Origin: an uncultured bacterium
GTDB taxonomy: Bacteria; Bacillota; Clostridia; Lachnospirales; Lachnospiraceae
Length of the DNA stretch: 64,000 nucleotides
Assembly: GCA_948467735.1 (NCBI GenBank)
Contig: CAOKFN010000007.1
Coordinates: 1 to 64,000 of the forward strand
Direction: 5' to 3'
Shown: piece after piece, positions 1 through 8,894 of the stretch
Numbering within the stretch: position 1 is the stretch's first letter
Layout: every line of letters starts with the position of its first letter
Notes under the pieces: model-generated
What the model was told of the DNA's origin: nothing
Databases searched by the model: none
What the model saw: the letters and a program-made list of their open reading frames with translations, nothing else
Position numbers and translations under genes: made by a program

Positions 1-1
1 A

Positions 2-148
2 GGCTTTATGCGGCCTGTAGGCATTTTTCTTATTGTGGAACTGTTAAAGACCCGGAGAAAGCTGGCAGGCTGGTTTCAGGCAGAAATCAATGACAGTGGT
101 TTGGAAATGCGGCGGGGTTTTGATATTCCGGAAAACCCCGTCCCGTAA
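2..148 (+). CDS. 3' end of an unidentified protein (partial)
   Basis: An open frame of 48 codons enters from the left edge and stops at TAA 146-148. The peptide begins GFMRPVGIFLIVELL and ends in a basic, then proline-rich tail (PENPVP). The first part could be the end of a membrane helix. I do not recognise the family, and because the start lies outside the window the frame itself is only moderately certain. Confidence 0.4.
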   Translation, partial: GFMRPVGIFLIVELLKTRRKLAGWFQAEINDSGLEMRRGFDIPENPVP

Positions 149-163
149 AATTTTATTTGACTA

Positions 164-192
164 TTGACAAGAACTGGCAGGAATGTTATTCT
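164..192 (+). promoter_or_regulatory. sigma-A type promoter
   Basis: TTGACA at 164-169, 17-bp spacer, TATTCT at 187-192. No convincing gene follows for about 850 bp, so it either drives the structured RNA region downstream or a transcript I cannot identify. Confidence 0.45.
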
Positions 193-720
193 TATATTAT
201 CTTATAAGCTTTCGGGAGAAAGTGTCAATTGATTGGTGTTTCACCAGAGATTCCATGTTGTTTTGTTTGTGGGCAGTTATTTAGGGAAGCGGGATTTAGG
301 TGTTTTAACGCTGATATGCAAGAAGCCGATGCTGCGTGATAACGGATAATTTAGTTTATGTAATATGATGCACATCAAAAAGAGAATTTTCTATGTCTTG
401 AAAAAATCGGCATTCACAGATATCTGCTGATACAAAACTGTACCTTGACAACTGAATATAATTCGGATGAATATAATAATAAGATAAAAAAAGCCCCTAT
501 TGCAGACCATACTTCGGTTTTAGCGCTCAATGGGCTGAAAAAATGGAAGAGATGATTTAGTCTGCTTGTTGGATTTATAGCTGCGTTTTTAGTTTTTCCA
601 TGACTGCGTGGATGGATAAATATCATGCGGACCATACCAAAGTGAGGGGAGGTTTTTTAAGATGTCAAATTACGTTGTCTAAGAAGTTCTATCGTTTTGT
701 GAGCAGAACCTACGCGCACG

Positions 721-882
721 GAAGAATGTCGGGTACGGACATTCTTCTTACAATGTGAGGGGAAAGTGTGAAGAGAATTTCCAAGCCCGCAAGGTATGCG
801 GACTAAGAAATTCTAAAGCTTCACACAGAAAGAACGCAAGAGCAGCGTTCTTCGTGGATTGATTATGCCGCCAGAGGCGGCA
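721..882 (+). ncRNA. cluster of four strong hairpins, possible structured RNA
   Basis: Four consecutive inverted repeats are visible. 721-730 pairs with 738-747 (10 bp). 766-773 pairs with 819-826, enclosing a second helix 774-781/807-814 and a third 787-790/798-801, giving one long interrupted hairpin. 831-837 pairs with 845-851. 866-872 pairs with 876-882. None is followed by a clear T-tract, so these are not simple terminators. No known RNA family was recognised. Strand is assumed from the following gene. Confidence 0.45.
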
Positions 883-926
883 AGGGGGGGGAAGTGTGAA
901 AAATTCAGTGATATGGAAAGTTTAGT

Positions 927-954
927 TTGTAAATTATTTCATATATGCTATAAT
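927..954 (+). promoter_or_regulatory. promoter of the 1064 lipoprotein
   Basis: TTGTAA at 927-932, 16-bp spacer and a perfect TATAAT at 949-954, leaving a leader of about 100 nt before the ATG at 1064. Confidence 0.6.
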
Positions 955-1063
955 AAAATTGGTGGAAATTTGCCTTTTACGGGTTTCACGGGACTGCCTG
1001 AAAGCTCGGATGCACTGACGTCCGGGATTTCGTAAAAAATCAAACACAAGAGGGGAAGGAAAA

Positions 1064-2092
1064 ATGAAAAAACAATTATTAGCAGCAGTCTGCGCGGCGA
1101 TGCTTGCATTATCCGGCTGCGCAAAACAGGCATTGGATTCATCCGGCACAGTACAGGATTTTCTGGCAGAAAATCAGACGACTGTTTCGGTTCCGGAGAA
1201 CACCGAAGAGCCGGATAGCACGGTGTCAAGTCCGGAAAGCGGCAATAAGCCGGAAAATTCTATGACAGCGCCGACGCCTGAAACCACAAAAACATCGAAT
1301 GAACCCGAAGCGGCATCGATTCCTGAAACAACGAAAGTACCCGAGACAGCCGGGGCACCATCAGTTCCTGAAGCGGCGAAAGCGCCGGAGGCAGCCGAAG
1401 CAACACCGGTTCCTGAAGCGGCGAAAGCGCCGGAGACAGCCACAGCGGCGCCGGTTCCGGAGAACACAAAAGAACCGGAACACATCAGCGGCCCGGAAGG
1501 ATCTGCCCAGTCTCAGGAAAATGAAAGTACGCCGGAGCCGCCTGCGGAAACTTCGATTCCTGCACCGACTGAAACACCGGAAGCACCGACGGAACAGCCC
1601 CCGGCAGAAGAAACTCCGGCACCCGCAGAAGAAACACAGCCTCCTGCGCCTACAGAAGCGCCTGCTGTTTGCAATCATTGTTTCTTGCACTACTATAGCA
1701 GTGAACCCACCTGTGCCAGCACCTACTGGATAGAAGAAAGGTGTACTTACTGCGGTGAGCCAAACGGCGTCAGATTTGAAGCTGGGCCGGATCCTCATAA
1801 CTATGTAGATACAGTCGTATCTTACGGAAACTGCACAGAACCTGCGATTATCTCCCATGTTTGTAGCGGCTGCGGAGCATCTCTGCCAGACACTACCGGC
1901 TACAGTGAAAGCGCACGCAATGATCATGACTTCCAGCCCTACAGCGGATCAGAGATTGACGGAGAATACCATGTCGTAATCACCTACGACTGCGACAGAT
2001 GCACCCGCTGCGGAAAAGAAATAAACTGGGTGCAGACAGGATGCGAATTCATAGTACCAGAACCAGCGGCAACCAAAGCCCCGAACGAATAA
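1064..2092 (+). CDS. Pro/Glu-rich repeat lipoprotein with cysteine-rich C-terminus
   Basis: A 342-residue predicted lipoprotein. The N-terminus (MKKQLLAAVCAAMLALSGC) is a type II signal peptide with lipobox L-S-G-C, so it should be anchored to the outer face of the membrane. Residues about 25-205 are low complexity, rich in P, E, A and T, and include four 15-residue tandem units of the form xPExxKxPExxxxxx (DNA period 45 bp, about 1319-1498); this is probably a wall-spanning stalk. The last 130 residues carry several CxxC pairs (CNHC, CTYC, CSGC, CDRCTRC), suggesting zinc-ribbon-like modules outside the cell. RBS GAGGGGAAGG precedes the ATG. The HNH-like gene starts 22 nt after its stop. Family unknown. 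Confidence 0.85.
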   Translation: MKKQLLAAVCAAMLALSGCAKQALDSSGTVQDFLAENQTTVSVPENTEEPDSTVSSPESGNKPENSMTAPTPETTKTSNEPEAASIPETTKVPETAGAPSVPEAAKAPEAAEATPVPEAAKAPETATAAPVPENTKEPEHISGPEGSAQSQENESTPEPPAETSIPAPTETPEAPTEQPPAEETPAPAEETQPPAPTEAPAVCNHCFLHYYSSEPTCASTYWIEERCTYCGEPNGVRFEAGPDPHNYVDTVVSYGNCTEPAIISHVCSGCGASLPDTTGYSESARNDHDFQPYSGSEIDGEYHVVITYDCDRCTRCGKEINWVQTGCEFIVPEPAATKAPNE

Positions 2093-2113
2093 GCCGATGG
2101 AGGTACAAAAGAA

Positions 2114-3199
2114 ATGGGAATTAAATTTGAAATCTGCCCGGAAAAATGCATTGGAGTCAACCTGCATTCCCACGGGATACTTGATACAGGAGTATGGCGC
2201 GATATCAGCAACCGGGTACGCCAGACACAGAATTACACCTGCCAGTGCTGCGGAGTCAGGCCCCACAAAGGCCCTGCGGCAGCAATGTCGGAAATGGCGG
2301 CGCACGAGGTATGGCTTTTTGACAAAGAAAATCATGTCCAGCGGCTGACCGGCATTGTTTGCGTCTGCCAAAGATGCCACAAGACTATACACTACCGCAA
2401 CCTGCTGAAGAGCCAGCACATAGACAGCCGAGAAGCCGTCATTTCCAAAGGCCACTACATGGAAGTAAACTGGTGCTCCGAAATGCAGTTTGAGAAAGAC
2501 CTGAACGAAGCTCTGGCAGAAAACGCCCTGCTGGACAAGGAAACCCAGAACTGGAAGCTGGACATATCCTTTGGAATCCAGCAGGGATATTTCTTCTTCC
2601 GGGACGTCCATTTAGACAGGCTGGAAGCCGCCGCCCCGGACTCCCTGCAGCTTCTGGAGCCATACAGGAGAAAACCCCTCCTTGCCCTTAACCCAATTCC
2701 CGAGGAATGCCTGATTGACTATGCGGATAAAAAATATTTTGTGAAGGAAGCAGTGCCATGTGAAATATGCGGGGAGCTGACAGACACAGTATTTGACTAC
2801 TACGACCTGCAGGCAAATCCTTCCACATTTGAGATGTCCCTTGCATGGATTTGGAAAATCTGTCCCATGTGCCGGGAAACAATCTATTTTGGGGCAGGAA
2901 AACTATTCAAAAAATACCGAAAAACAACAAAACATTATATGAAAGTAAACGGCTGCAGCTTCCAGTGCTTCAAGCTGCATGCAAGGGCCGCCGTCGATGC
3001 CGCATGGAAATTCAAGGGCCGGAGCATAGACGGGAACAGGCTGCATATTTTTCTCAGGATACCCTATACAAAATCCTACGATGATTTCAAAAGCAACAGA
3101 AAATATCTTATATCCCACGGCGCCAAATACGACGCAATACGCTGCCAGTTCTGCCTGTCGCCGGTAGAGCGGCTGAGAGATTTTCTGCCGTATATATGA
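2114..3199 (+). CDS. HNH endonuclease-like cysteine-rich protein
   Basis: 361 residues. Residues about 40-90 match the pattern of an HNH/zinc-finger nuclease: a CQCC knuckle, then MAAHEVW, LTGIVCVCQRCHKTIHYR, giving C-x-C-C ... H-E ... C-x-x-C-H-x-x-x-H. A second cysteine module follows (CEICG ... CPMC, residues about 215-255) and a third in the C-terminal third (CQFC near residue 345). The function of the C-terminal two thirds is unknown. The start ATG follows GGAGG at 2099-2103. It appears co-transcribed with the upstream lipoprotein and ends at the terminator at 3225. Being next to two secreted proteins is unusual for a nuclease-like fold, and no signal peptide is present. DNA cleavage is an inference from the motif only. 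Confidence 0.7.
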   Translation: MGIKFEICPEKCIGVNLHSHGILDTGVWRDISNRVRQTQNYTCQCCGVRPHKGPAAAMSEMAAHEVWLFDKENHVQRLTGIVCVCQRCHKTIHYRNLLKSQHIDSREAVISKGHYMEVNWCSEMQFEKDLNEALAENALLDKETQNWKLDISFGIQQGYFFFRDVHLDRLEAAAPDSLQLLEPYRRKPLLALNPIPEECLIDYADKKYFVKEAVPCEICGELTDTVFDYYDLQANPSTFEMSLAWIWKICPMCRETIYFGAGKLFKKYRKTTKHYMKVNGCSFQCFKLHARAAVDAAWKFKGRSIDGNRLHIFLRIPYTKSYDDFKSNRKYLISHGAKYDAIRCQFCLSPVERLRDFLPYI

Positions 3200-3224
3200 G
3201 CCGCCATAAAAAAGAAACGAAGAA

Positions 3225-3256
3225 GTCCGAACATAAAAAATTGTTCGGGCTTTTTT
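3225..3256 (+). terminator. Rho-independent terminator after the HNH gene
   Basis: 3225-3232 pairs with 3243-3250 (8 bp, one G-T wobble), loop of 10 nt, followed by six T at 3251-3256. It separates the lipoprotein/HNH pair from the surface-protein gene, whose own promoter would have to lie within or just after it. Confidence 0.75.
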
Positions 3257-3290
3257 ATATACAAATATCTGAAAAAAGGAGGAACAGGAT

Positions 3291-6200
3291 TTGAAAATGA
3301 AGAAACATTTATATGCCGCGTCCGCCGCCATGGCGCTGTCCGGATTTTTAAGTCTGGGAGCCGCCCTGAAAGCGGAAGCGGAATTCCGAATGGAGACTTC
3401 CCCGGATGGGATGATGTGGACGATCACAGAGGAGCTTCCGGAGCAGACCCGCCCAGATGGCACGCCCGCGTTCTGGTATGATGCAGATGGAGTTTATAAC
3501 ACCGGATTTACCTCATCAATCCGCGCTTTGGAGGAAGGAGAACATTACTACAGGTATAACAGGACAGGAACCATACCCGTCGGACAGTGGAAAGCAGAGT
3601 GGAAAAACGCCGTCTGCCAGTCAAGCCCGATCCAAGCGGGGAGCATAGGCCACGGCATCACAAGCGGACACTGGACCGGATGCTTCCTTCCCTATTTTTC
3701 CGGCTGGACGGCATACTGCGCGGACTGCGGAGAGCCAGTGCTTCCCGGCTATGTCTACATGAGCGCCGAAGCCGTTAAAAGCCTGAATACCCTGAACGTG
3801 GACAGAGGGTACTACTTCCTGTGCCCCTGCCGCCGCCCGCTTTATAAACAAGTGGAATTCGAGGAGGTGGAAGGCATGGACATCAAGCGGCCCGTGATAT
3901 TTGAGGTCATCGGGTACGAGGACTGCCGGCACCTGAACCAGTACTTTGAAGGCACCCCCCATGTCTGTAAAACCATATCCTACAACCGGTACAAGGTGGT
4001 TTATGACTCAAACACCACCGTAGACGCCGGGAGCATGGAGTCCAGCTTCCACATGTACAATAATGCGGACATGTTTGAGGGAAAGGCAGTAACGCCCCAG
4101 AAAACCCTTTCTAACTGCACCTTTGACAGAACCGCGGAAGGATATGTGTTTGCCGGATGGAACACAGAGAGAGACGGCACTGGAACATGGTACGCCGATG
4201 GAGAAGAAATATATAACCTGTCCATAAAAAATTTTAATGTAACTTCAGAAAATTATGAACTGGATAAAGGAATAGTCTACTTGTACGCCCAGTGGAAAAG
4301 GGTGGAATCCACCCTGCTGATTGATGCGGCGGGCGGCTTCTATCAGGGCACAGCTTCCGAGACAAGGACATGGGATACACACCTGTCCCTTGATCCTGAC
4401 CTGCTGATCCCGCCCGCTGGCCATACCGTGTCCTTCCGGACGGACGGCGGAACTTTGGAAAACGAAAGCATCACGGGAACCATGTCCTTTTTAAGCTGGG
4501 AGCTCATGGAGCCTGCAAACGGCAGGCTTTCAGGGAACACCTACATATACCGGGGCGCGGATCAGACCACCGATACCGTCAGGGCGTCATACAAGCCTGA
4601 CCCGGTTGTCCTCCCCCTTCCGGAAAAGGAGGGAAGCTCCTTCGGCGGATGGTACTATGACAGCGCCTGCACCCGGCTGGCCGGGTACAGCGGCGAGCCC
4701 CATATCTTCACGGAGGACATGGTGCTGTACGCCGAATGGGTGGATTTAAAGCTGACAGCCGTGCCGGACTATGAGGCGGACGGCGGAAGGGGCGCGGCGG
4801 GCCTTTCATGGAGCCAGCAGGACGGACTTAACAAGTCGTACCGAATCTTCCGCCGGAGGGAGGATCAGGAGGAATTCGAGCAGGTGCTCCTGTCCTCGGA
4901 CGAGGAGAGCGCCGCGTCCATGAAGCACGAATACGGATATGATAAGGAGGAAAGGAAGCTGACCATACCCTCCAACGGCTTCTATACCCTGACGGCGGAG
5001 GGCGCGCAGGGCGGGAATTATGGGGACTGCATCGGCGGGCCCGGCGGAAGCGTTTCTGGAAGCTTCTATCTGGAAAAAGGAGAGGTTATCAGCTTCGCCG
5101 CGGGCGGTCAGGACGGAACAGGCGGCGGGGGCGCAGGCTCGGACTATGCGCCCGGCGGAGGGTACACCCTGATCAGCTCCGACAGGAAGGGAGATCTCCT
5201 TGCCGCAGGCGGAGGGGGAGGCGCCACCGCCTCCAGAAACGGCCTCCCGGGCGGAAGCTCCGGGCATCTTGCTGAAAGCGGCATGGACGGGCAGGACGGC
5301 ATGGCGGGCGGCGGAGGCGGCAGGCTGGGCGGCACCGCCGGAAGCAGGGAAATCCATGTCCATTCAAAGGAGGCCGGATGCTATAAAGACGCTTCGTTTG
5401 AAGCCCTTTCCTCTGATAAAACGGAGAAGACGGAAGGGCGCTGGACGGACCACGAAGAGGATGAAGAGGGGAACGACCTGAAGGATGAGGCCCATTTCTT
5501 CCAGCAGATCGGAAGCCCCGAAAACCTGATCCCCGTAAACGGCAACACCACTATGGACGTCGGGGCATGGATCCATGTGAAGGCCCACAACTGCCTTGAC
5601 CCCCGCTCCTTTGTGGAGGTCAGGGACCAGAACGGCTCCGTCATTGCATCGTTCACCTACGGGGAGCTTCTGAAGGAATGGGAGGACAGGTACAAATTTT
5701 ACGGGACGGAAGCCGGGATGAACGCCTATTTTGACGGGGCGCCCTCCGTGGCATGGGTGGACATCTTCGACGACTGGAGTAAAAGCAGCACAGGGGGCGG
5801 GGAATTTGACGTGCTGGAAGGGTACGATGTGCGCTGGACGAACTTTTACGAAAACGGCGCCGTGCAGATGTCCGGCGTCCGGCTTGACCCGCATTACGGC
5901 AGCCCTGTGTACATGGGGGACTATCCCGAAAAAAACTACCCGAAGGAGTATTTCTTCCACGAAGCCCTGACCCGGAGGGGATTTGCCGACAGGCCGCTGA
6001 TTTTTTCCTACAGATCCGCATGGTACGGGTATACCGGGGTCCATTTCCGCCATACGGTGTCTCTGCCGGAGGGGACGGAGGGCGTCTATCTCAGGGCGGA
6101 AGGCATTCTGGACACCATAACGCTCCATGAGAGCGGATACGAGAACGAGAAGGGTGAATGGGTGGATACAAGCAGGTGGATGGCAACAGGGTACGAGGAG

Positions 6201-8003
6201 CCCACAGCCGGGTTTGACAAAATTTACCTGTCCGGAGGCTCCGTGCTGGCCTGCCGCAAGAAGAACATCGACATACCGGCGGGCGGGGGAAGCAGCTGGG
6301 CCAACCCGGACTATGCGCTTTCCTGCGAAGAAAAGGAAGGGGTTAGAAGCGGGGACGGCGCCGCCTCGATTCAGGCGGAGCTGGCCGGGCTGGTTCAGGC
6401 GGAGGGGCTTGACCATGCGGCGGCACCCGACCTTGCGCCGCCATATGCAGTGGACGAAGGCACCGTCACAATGGAGTCTGCCGGGGAAGGCACGGCCCTG
6501 ATACGGTTTGGGCCGGTGGAGGATCAGGGGACAAGGTACTATTTCAAGGCGGAGTCCTATTCCGCCCTCACGGGGAGCAGGGTCTGCGATTCCAACACGG
6601 CCGAGTGCCTGATAAAGACGGGGGTAAAGGGATACTATTATGTAATTGATGCGGACAGCGGAAAGGACAGCAGTGAAATCGCCGCATCCGGAAGCTTCCT
6701 GCCGCCGGATGACAGGATCATTTCCGTGCCCATTGGGGAGGAGGTTCAATATCTCCATATCGCGGCCGCGGACAATGCCGGGAACATTTCGGAAGCCCTG
6801 CACCTGAAGCTGGACGGGAGCACGGCACGCATCCCGTGGGAGGTGTCAACCGAAAACATGGATATCAGCAGCACGGTGGGCGGCACGGACTATGGAAACG
6901 TATATCCCGCAGCCGGTGAGCGCATTTATTACGTCAGGGCCGACGGCAGCACGCCCTTCCTCCTGTCCTTCCATTCCTTCATGCATGGGGCGGCGAGGAC
7001 GGACTACCAGATTGACGAGCAGATATTTGACTTCCGAACGGATTCCGCATCCCAGAGGCACGGAACGAAGCTTCCCCATACGGCGCCGCTTTCCTCCACG
7101 GACGTGCTGGACGCCTCCGCATTCAGCAGATGGTCCTCGGGAAGCAGCCTTCTGTCGGATGCATCCTTTACCGGGGCGGAACGAAGCGGCTATGCATGCA
7201 GCGTGGATCACTTCCGGGCCTTTGTCATGCCGCCGTCCATGAACGGCACAGCCGTTACGGCCGTGCCCGTTGCAGGAGCTTCGTTTGAAGACTCCGTGAA
7301 GTATTCGGAATGGGAGGAGGACATGACCCATTATGTCAGGCTGATCGGGGACGGGGAAGGGCCTGAAACGGATGGGCTGGACGCCCTCCCGGAAGGGACG
7401 CTGATTAACAGGGAGGACGGCCCCCTTGTGCTGGAGCTGTCCGCGGAAGACGCGCTTTCCGGCGTCAAAGAATTTTATGTGACTGTTAAAAATGCGGACA
7501 ACGGAGCCTCGCAGAGATATGAGCCTGACGAAGACGGCATCATCCGGATAGACGCCACGGCGGAGGATCCTGTTTTCAGCGGGGATTTCACGGTGGAAGT
7601 CCACGCCGCGGACAATGTGGGAAATGAAACCGTCATAAGCCGCAGCGCCACGGAATGCTCTCTGGCCGCAGAAGTCTACAGGATGCTCCCGCCCCACGGC
7701 CCCGCGTTCAAGCGGGGGGAAAGCGGCGTGCTGGAAGTGAGGACATGGGGATACGTTGACAGGGTGGAAATAGAATTTCCGGATTTCCTTTCCGGATACA
7801 GCCGGACTTATGACTACGCCGTGCCGGAGCACCGGACGGAGGAAGCCATACAGTTCATGATTCCGCTTGCTCTGCCCGTGTCGGAAGACGGCGGGTACGA
7901 AATCAAAGTAAAAGCATACAAGGACGGCCGGGAAATGGAGGCAGTCCCATCCATTACGGTGCATGGAACCGTGCTTGACGATATCAGAACAAGACTTCGA
8001 TAG
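3291..8003 (+). CDS. large secreted surface protein with InlB-type repeats and Gly-rich domain
   Basis: 1570 residues, start TTG at 3291 (or the ATG at 3297) after AAAAGGAGGAACAG. Signal peptide residues 1-30 (MKKHLYAASAAMALSGFLS), cleavage near AEAEF. Around residues 140-190 there are CADC and CPCR pairs. Residues about 233-334 and 379-483 look like Listeria-Bacteroides (InlB B) repeats, each ending in FAGWN/FGGWY plus LYAQW/LYAEW. Residues about 556-690 form a glycine-rich domain (GGGGAG, AAGGGGGA). The remainder is beta-rich and unrecognised, with FSGDFTVEVHAADNVGNE near residue 1435 resembling an Ig-like adhesin domain. There is no LPXTG motif or C-terminal membrane helix, so retention at the surface would need another mechanism. 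Probably an adhesin or matrix protein; ligand unknown. Confidence 0.85.
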   Translation: MKMKKHLYAASAAMALSGFLSLGAALKAEAEFRMETSPDGMMWTITEELPEQTRPDGTPAFWYDADGVYNTGFTSSIRALEEGEHYYRYNRTGTIPVGQWKAEWKNAVCQSSPIQAGSIGHGITSGHWTGCFLPYFSGWTAYCADCGEPVLPGYVYMSAEAVKSLNTLNVDRGYYFLCPCRRPLYKQVEFEEVEGMDIKRPVIFEVIGYEDCRHLNQYFEGTPHVCKTISYNRYKVVYDSNTTVDAGSMESSFHMYNNADMFEGKAVTPQKTLSNCTFDRTAEGYVFAGWNTERDGTGTWYADGEEIYNLSIKNFNVTSENYELDKGIVYLYAQWKRVESTLLIDAAGGFYQGTASETRTWDTHLSLDPDLLIPPAGHTVSFRTDGGTLENESITGTMSFLSWELMEPANGRLSGNTYIYRGADQTTDTVRASYKPDPVVLPLPEKEGSSFGGWYYDSACTRLAGYSGEPHIFTEDMVLYAEWVDLKLTAVPDYEADGGRGAAGLSWSQQDGLNKSYRIFRRREDQEEFEQVLLSSDEESAASMKHEYGYDKEERKLTIPSNGFYTLTAEGAQGGNYGDCIGGPGGSVSGSFYLEKGEVISFAAGGQDGTGGGGAGSDYAPGGGYTLISSDRKGDLLAAGGGGGATASRNGLPGGSSGHLAESGMDGQDGMAGGGGGRLGGTAGSREIHVHSKEAGCYKDASFEALSSDKTEKTEGRWTDHEEDEEGNDLKDEAHFFQQIGSPENLIPVNGNTTMDVGAWIHVKAHNCLDPRSFVEVRDQNGSVIASFTYGELLKEWEDRYKFYGTEAGMNAYFDGAPSVAWVDIFDDWSKSSTGGGEFDVLEGYDVRWTNFYENGAVQMSGVRLDPHYGSPVYMGDYPEKNYPKEYFFHEALTRRGFADRPLIFSYRSAWYGYTGVHFRHTVSLPEGTEGVYLRAEGILDTITLHESGYENEKGEWVDTSRWMATGYEEPTAGFDKIYLSGGSVLACRKKNIDIPAGGGSSWANPDYALSCEEKEGVRSGDGAASIQAELAGLVQAEGLDHAAAPDLAPPYAVDEGTVTMESAGEGTALIRFGPVEDQGTRYYFKAESYSALTGSRVCDSNTAECLIKTGVKGYYYVIDADSGKDSSEIAASGSFLPPDDRIISVPIGEEVQYLHIAAADNAGNISEALHLKLDGSTARIPWEVSTENMDISSTVGGTDYGNVYPAAGERIYYVRADGSTPFLLSFHSFMHGAARTDYQIDEQIFDFRTDSASQRHGTKLPHTAPLSSTDVLDASAFSRWSSGSSLLSDASFTGAERSGYACSVDHFRAFVMPPSMNGTAVTAVPVAGASFEDSVKYSEWEEDMTHYVRLIGDGEGPETDGLDALPEGTLINREDGPLVLELSAEDALSGVKEFYVTVKNADNGASQRYEPDEDGIIRIDATAEDPVFSGDFTVEVHAADNVGNETVISRSATECSLAAEVYRMLPPHGPAFKRGESGVLEVRTWGYVDRVEIEFPDFLSGYSRTYDYAVPEHRTEEAIQFMIPLALPVSEDGGYEIKVKAYKDGREMEAVPSITVHGTVLDDIRTRLR

Positions 8004-8120
8004 ACATGAAATTGATGATATATTGTTTCAAAAGTATCCTAATCAAATACATTCATGGCCGTGTATTTTCTTCTGATGCAAAATGGAGGCGGGGGCTGTT
8101 TTACAATACTTCTGCGTCGT

Positions 8121-8270
8121 GATTCGCAAAGCGGTTCCTGTAGTATAACTAAGACAACAGGGTTCGCGAAGCGGTTCCTGTAGTATAACTGAGACAACAG
8201 GGTTCGCGAAGCGGTTCCTGTAGTATAACTGAGACAACAGGGTTCGCGAAGCGGTTCCTGTTGTATAACT
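8121..8270. repeat. 40-bp tandem repeat array (3.75 copies) with internal hairpins
   Basis: Units at 8121-8160, 8161-8200, 8201-8240 and a partial 8241-8270. Each contains TTCGCGAAGCGGTTCCTG followed by TAGTATAACT and GAGACAACAG. Unit junctions fold as ACAGG-GTT-CGC-gaa-GCG-GTT-CCTGT, a hairpin with a symmetrical 3x3 internal loop. In the last copy TAG changes to TTG, lengthening the outer stem to ACAACAGG/CCTGTTGT. Copies differ at very few positions, implying recent duplication. There are no unique spacers, so it is not CRISPR. Confidence 0.85.
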
Positions 8271-8349
8271 TATGAGAATCTGCCCTTAAAGGTTCTGATA
8301 AAAGGAGCATTCCTTAGCACTGCTTTCGATGATTGGAGCTGGTTTTTAG

Positions 8350-8589
8350 TTCCTATCATATACTGTCCTTGTCAAAACTCTGACCAAAGAAAGAATAGCT
8401 CTTGATATTTTCGATAAAATGCGCCATAATAACCTTACAAAACAGGGGCTTGGCCGTGTTTTATATTCTCAGTATCAGGAAGAGTCCTTTTTTGATGAAT
8501 TTACAAGGACGTCCACGTTTTTGCTATTAAGTCAAAAGAGGATGAGAGCATCTTTCGATGCGTTGCTTGCCATGGCGAGAGTATATTAA
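8350..8589 (+). pseudogene. gene remnant, unidentified
   Basis: A frame of 79 codons is open from the stop at 8347 to TAA at 8587-8589. The peptide includes LTKERIALDIFDKMRHNN and ends in LLAMARVY. It has protein-like composition but no good start: the first ATG is at 8419 without a Shine-Dalgarno sequence. Likely the 3' remnant of a decayed gene; family not recognised. Confidence 0.35.
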
Positions 8590-8658
8590 GACAAAATGGG
8601 CGATGGGATGGAGACCGGATCGGTACAAAAGGCATGGCTTTCATAAAAAGGATTAAGG

Positions 8659-8678
8659 CCCCGCTGCCTGCAGCGGGG
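8659..8678. repeat. GC-rich hairpin related to one at 14221
   Basis: CCCCGCTG (8659-8666), loop CCTG, CAGCGGGG (8671-8678). It shares 17 of 20 positions with 14221-14240, suggesting a small dispersed palindromic repeat. It lies between the debris at 8350 and the NADAR gene and has no T-tract. Confidence 0.4.
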
Positions 8679-8894
8679 TGTAGACGGAACGATTAAAAGG
8701 AAGGGATACAACCCCTTTCTTATGAAGCAGGCAGGAGGTTCGGCCATTTCGTGATGTGGAGGAGATGGATAGAGAATTGGTATGCCAAAGACGGAAAGGA
8801 ATTGGATTGAGGAATATATTCTTTTGATATATAATAATACAAATAAGTATGATATATGATTCCATTCACGGAAGACGGGCAGGGAGGTATTGTA

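Larger units (their letters stand above)
149..1063. other. intergenic region without a convincing gene
   Basis: Short open frames occur on both strands but none has a plausible ribosome binding site together with recognisable protein content. The stretch contains a promoter at 164, a cluster of hairpins at 721-882 and the promoter of the following lipoprotein at 927-954, all listed separately. Confidence 0.6.

Noticed and set aside
5364..7964. Long open frames (479 and 372 codons) on the minus strand opposite the 1570-residue surface protein
   Set aside because: They are shadows of a GC-rich coding gene: no RBS, basic low-complexity translations, and no family resemblance.
8121..8270. CRISPR array
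   Set aside because: The 40-bp units are directly adjacent with no unique spacers, and no cas genes are present.
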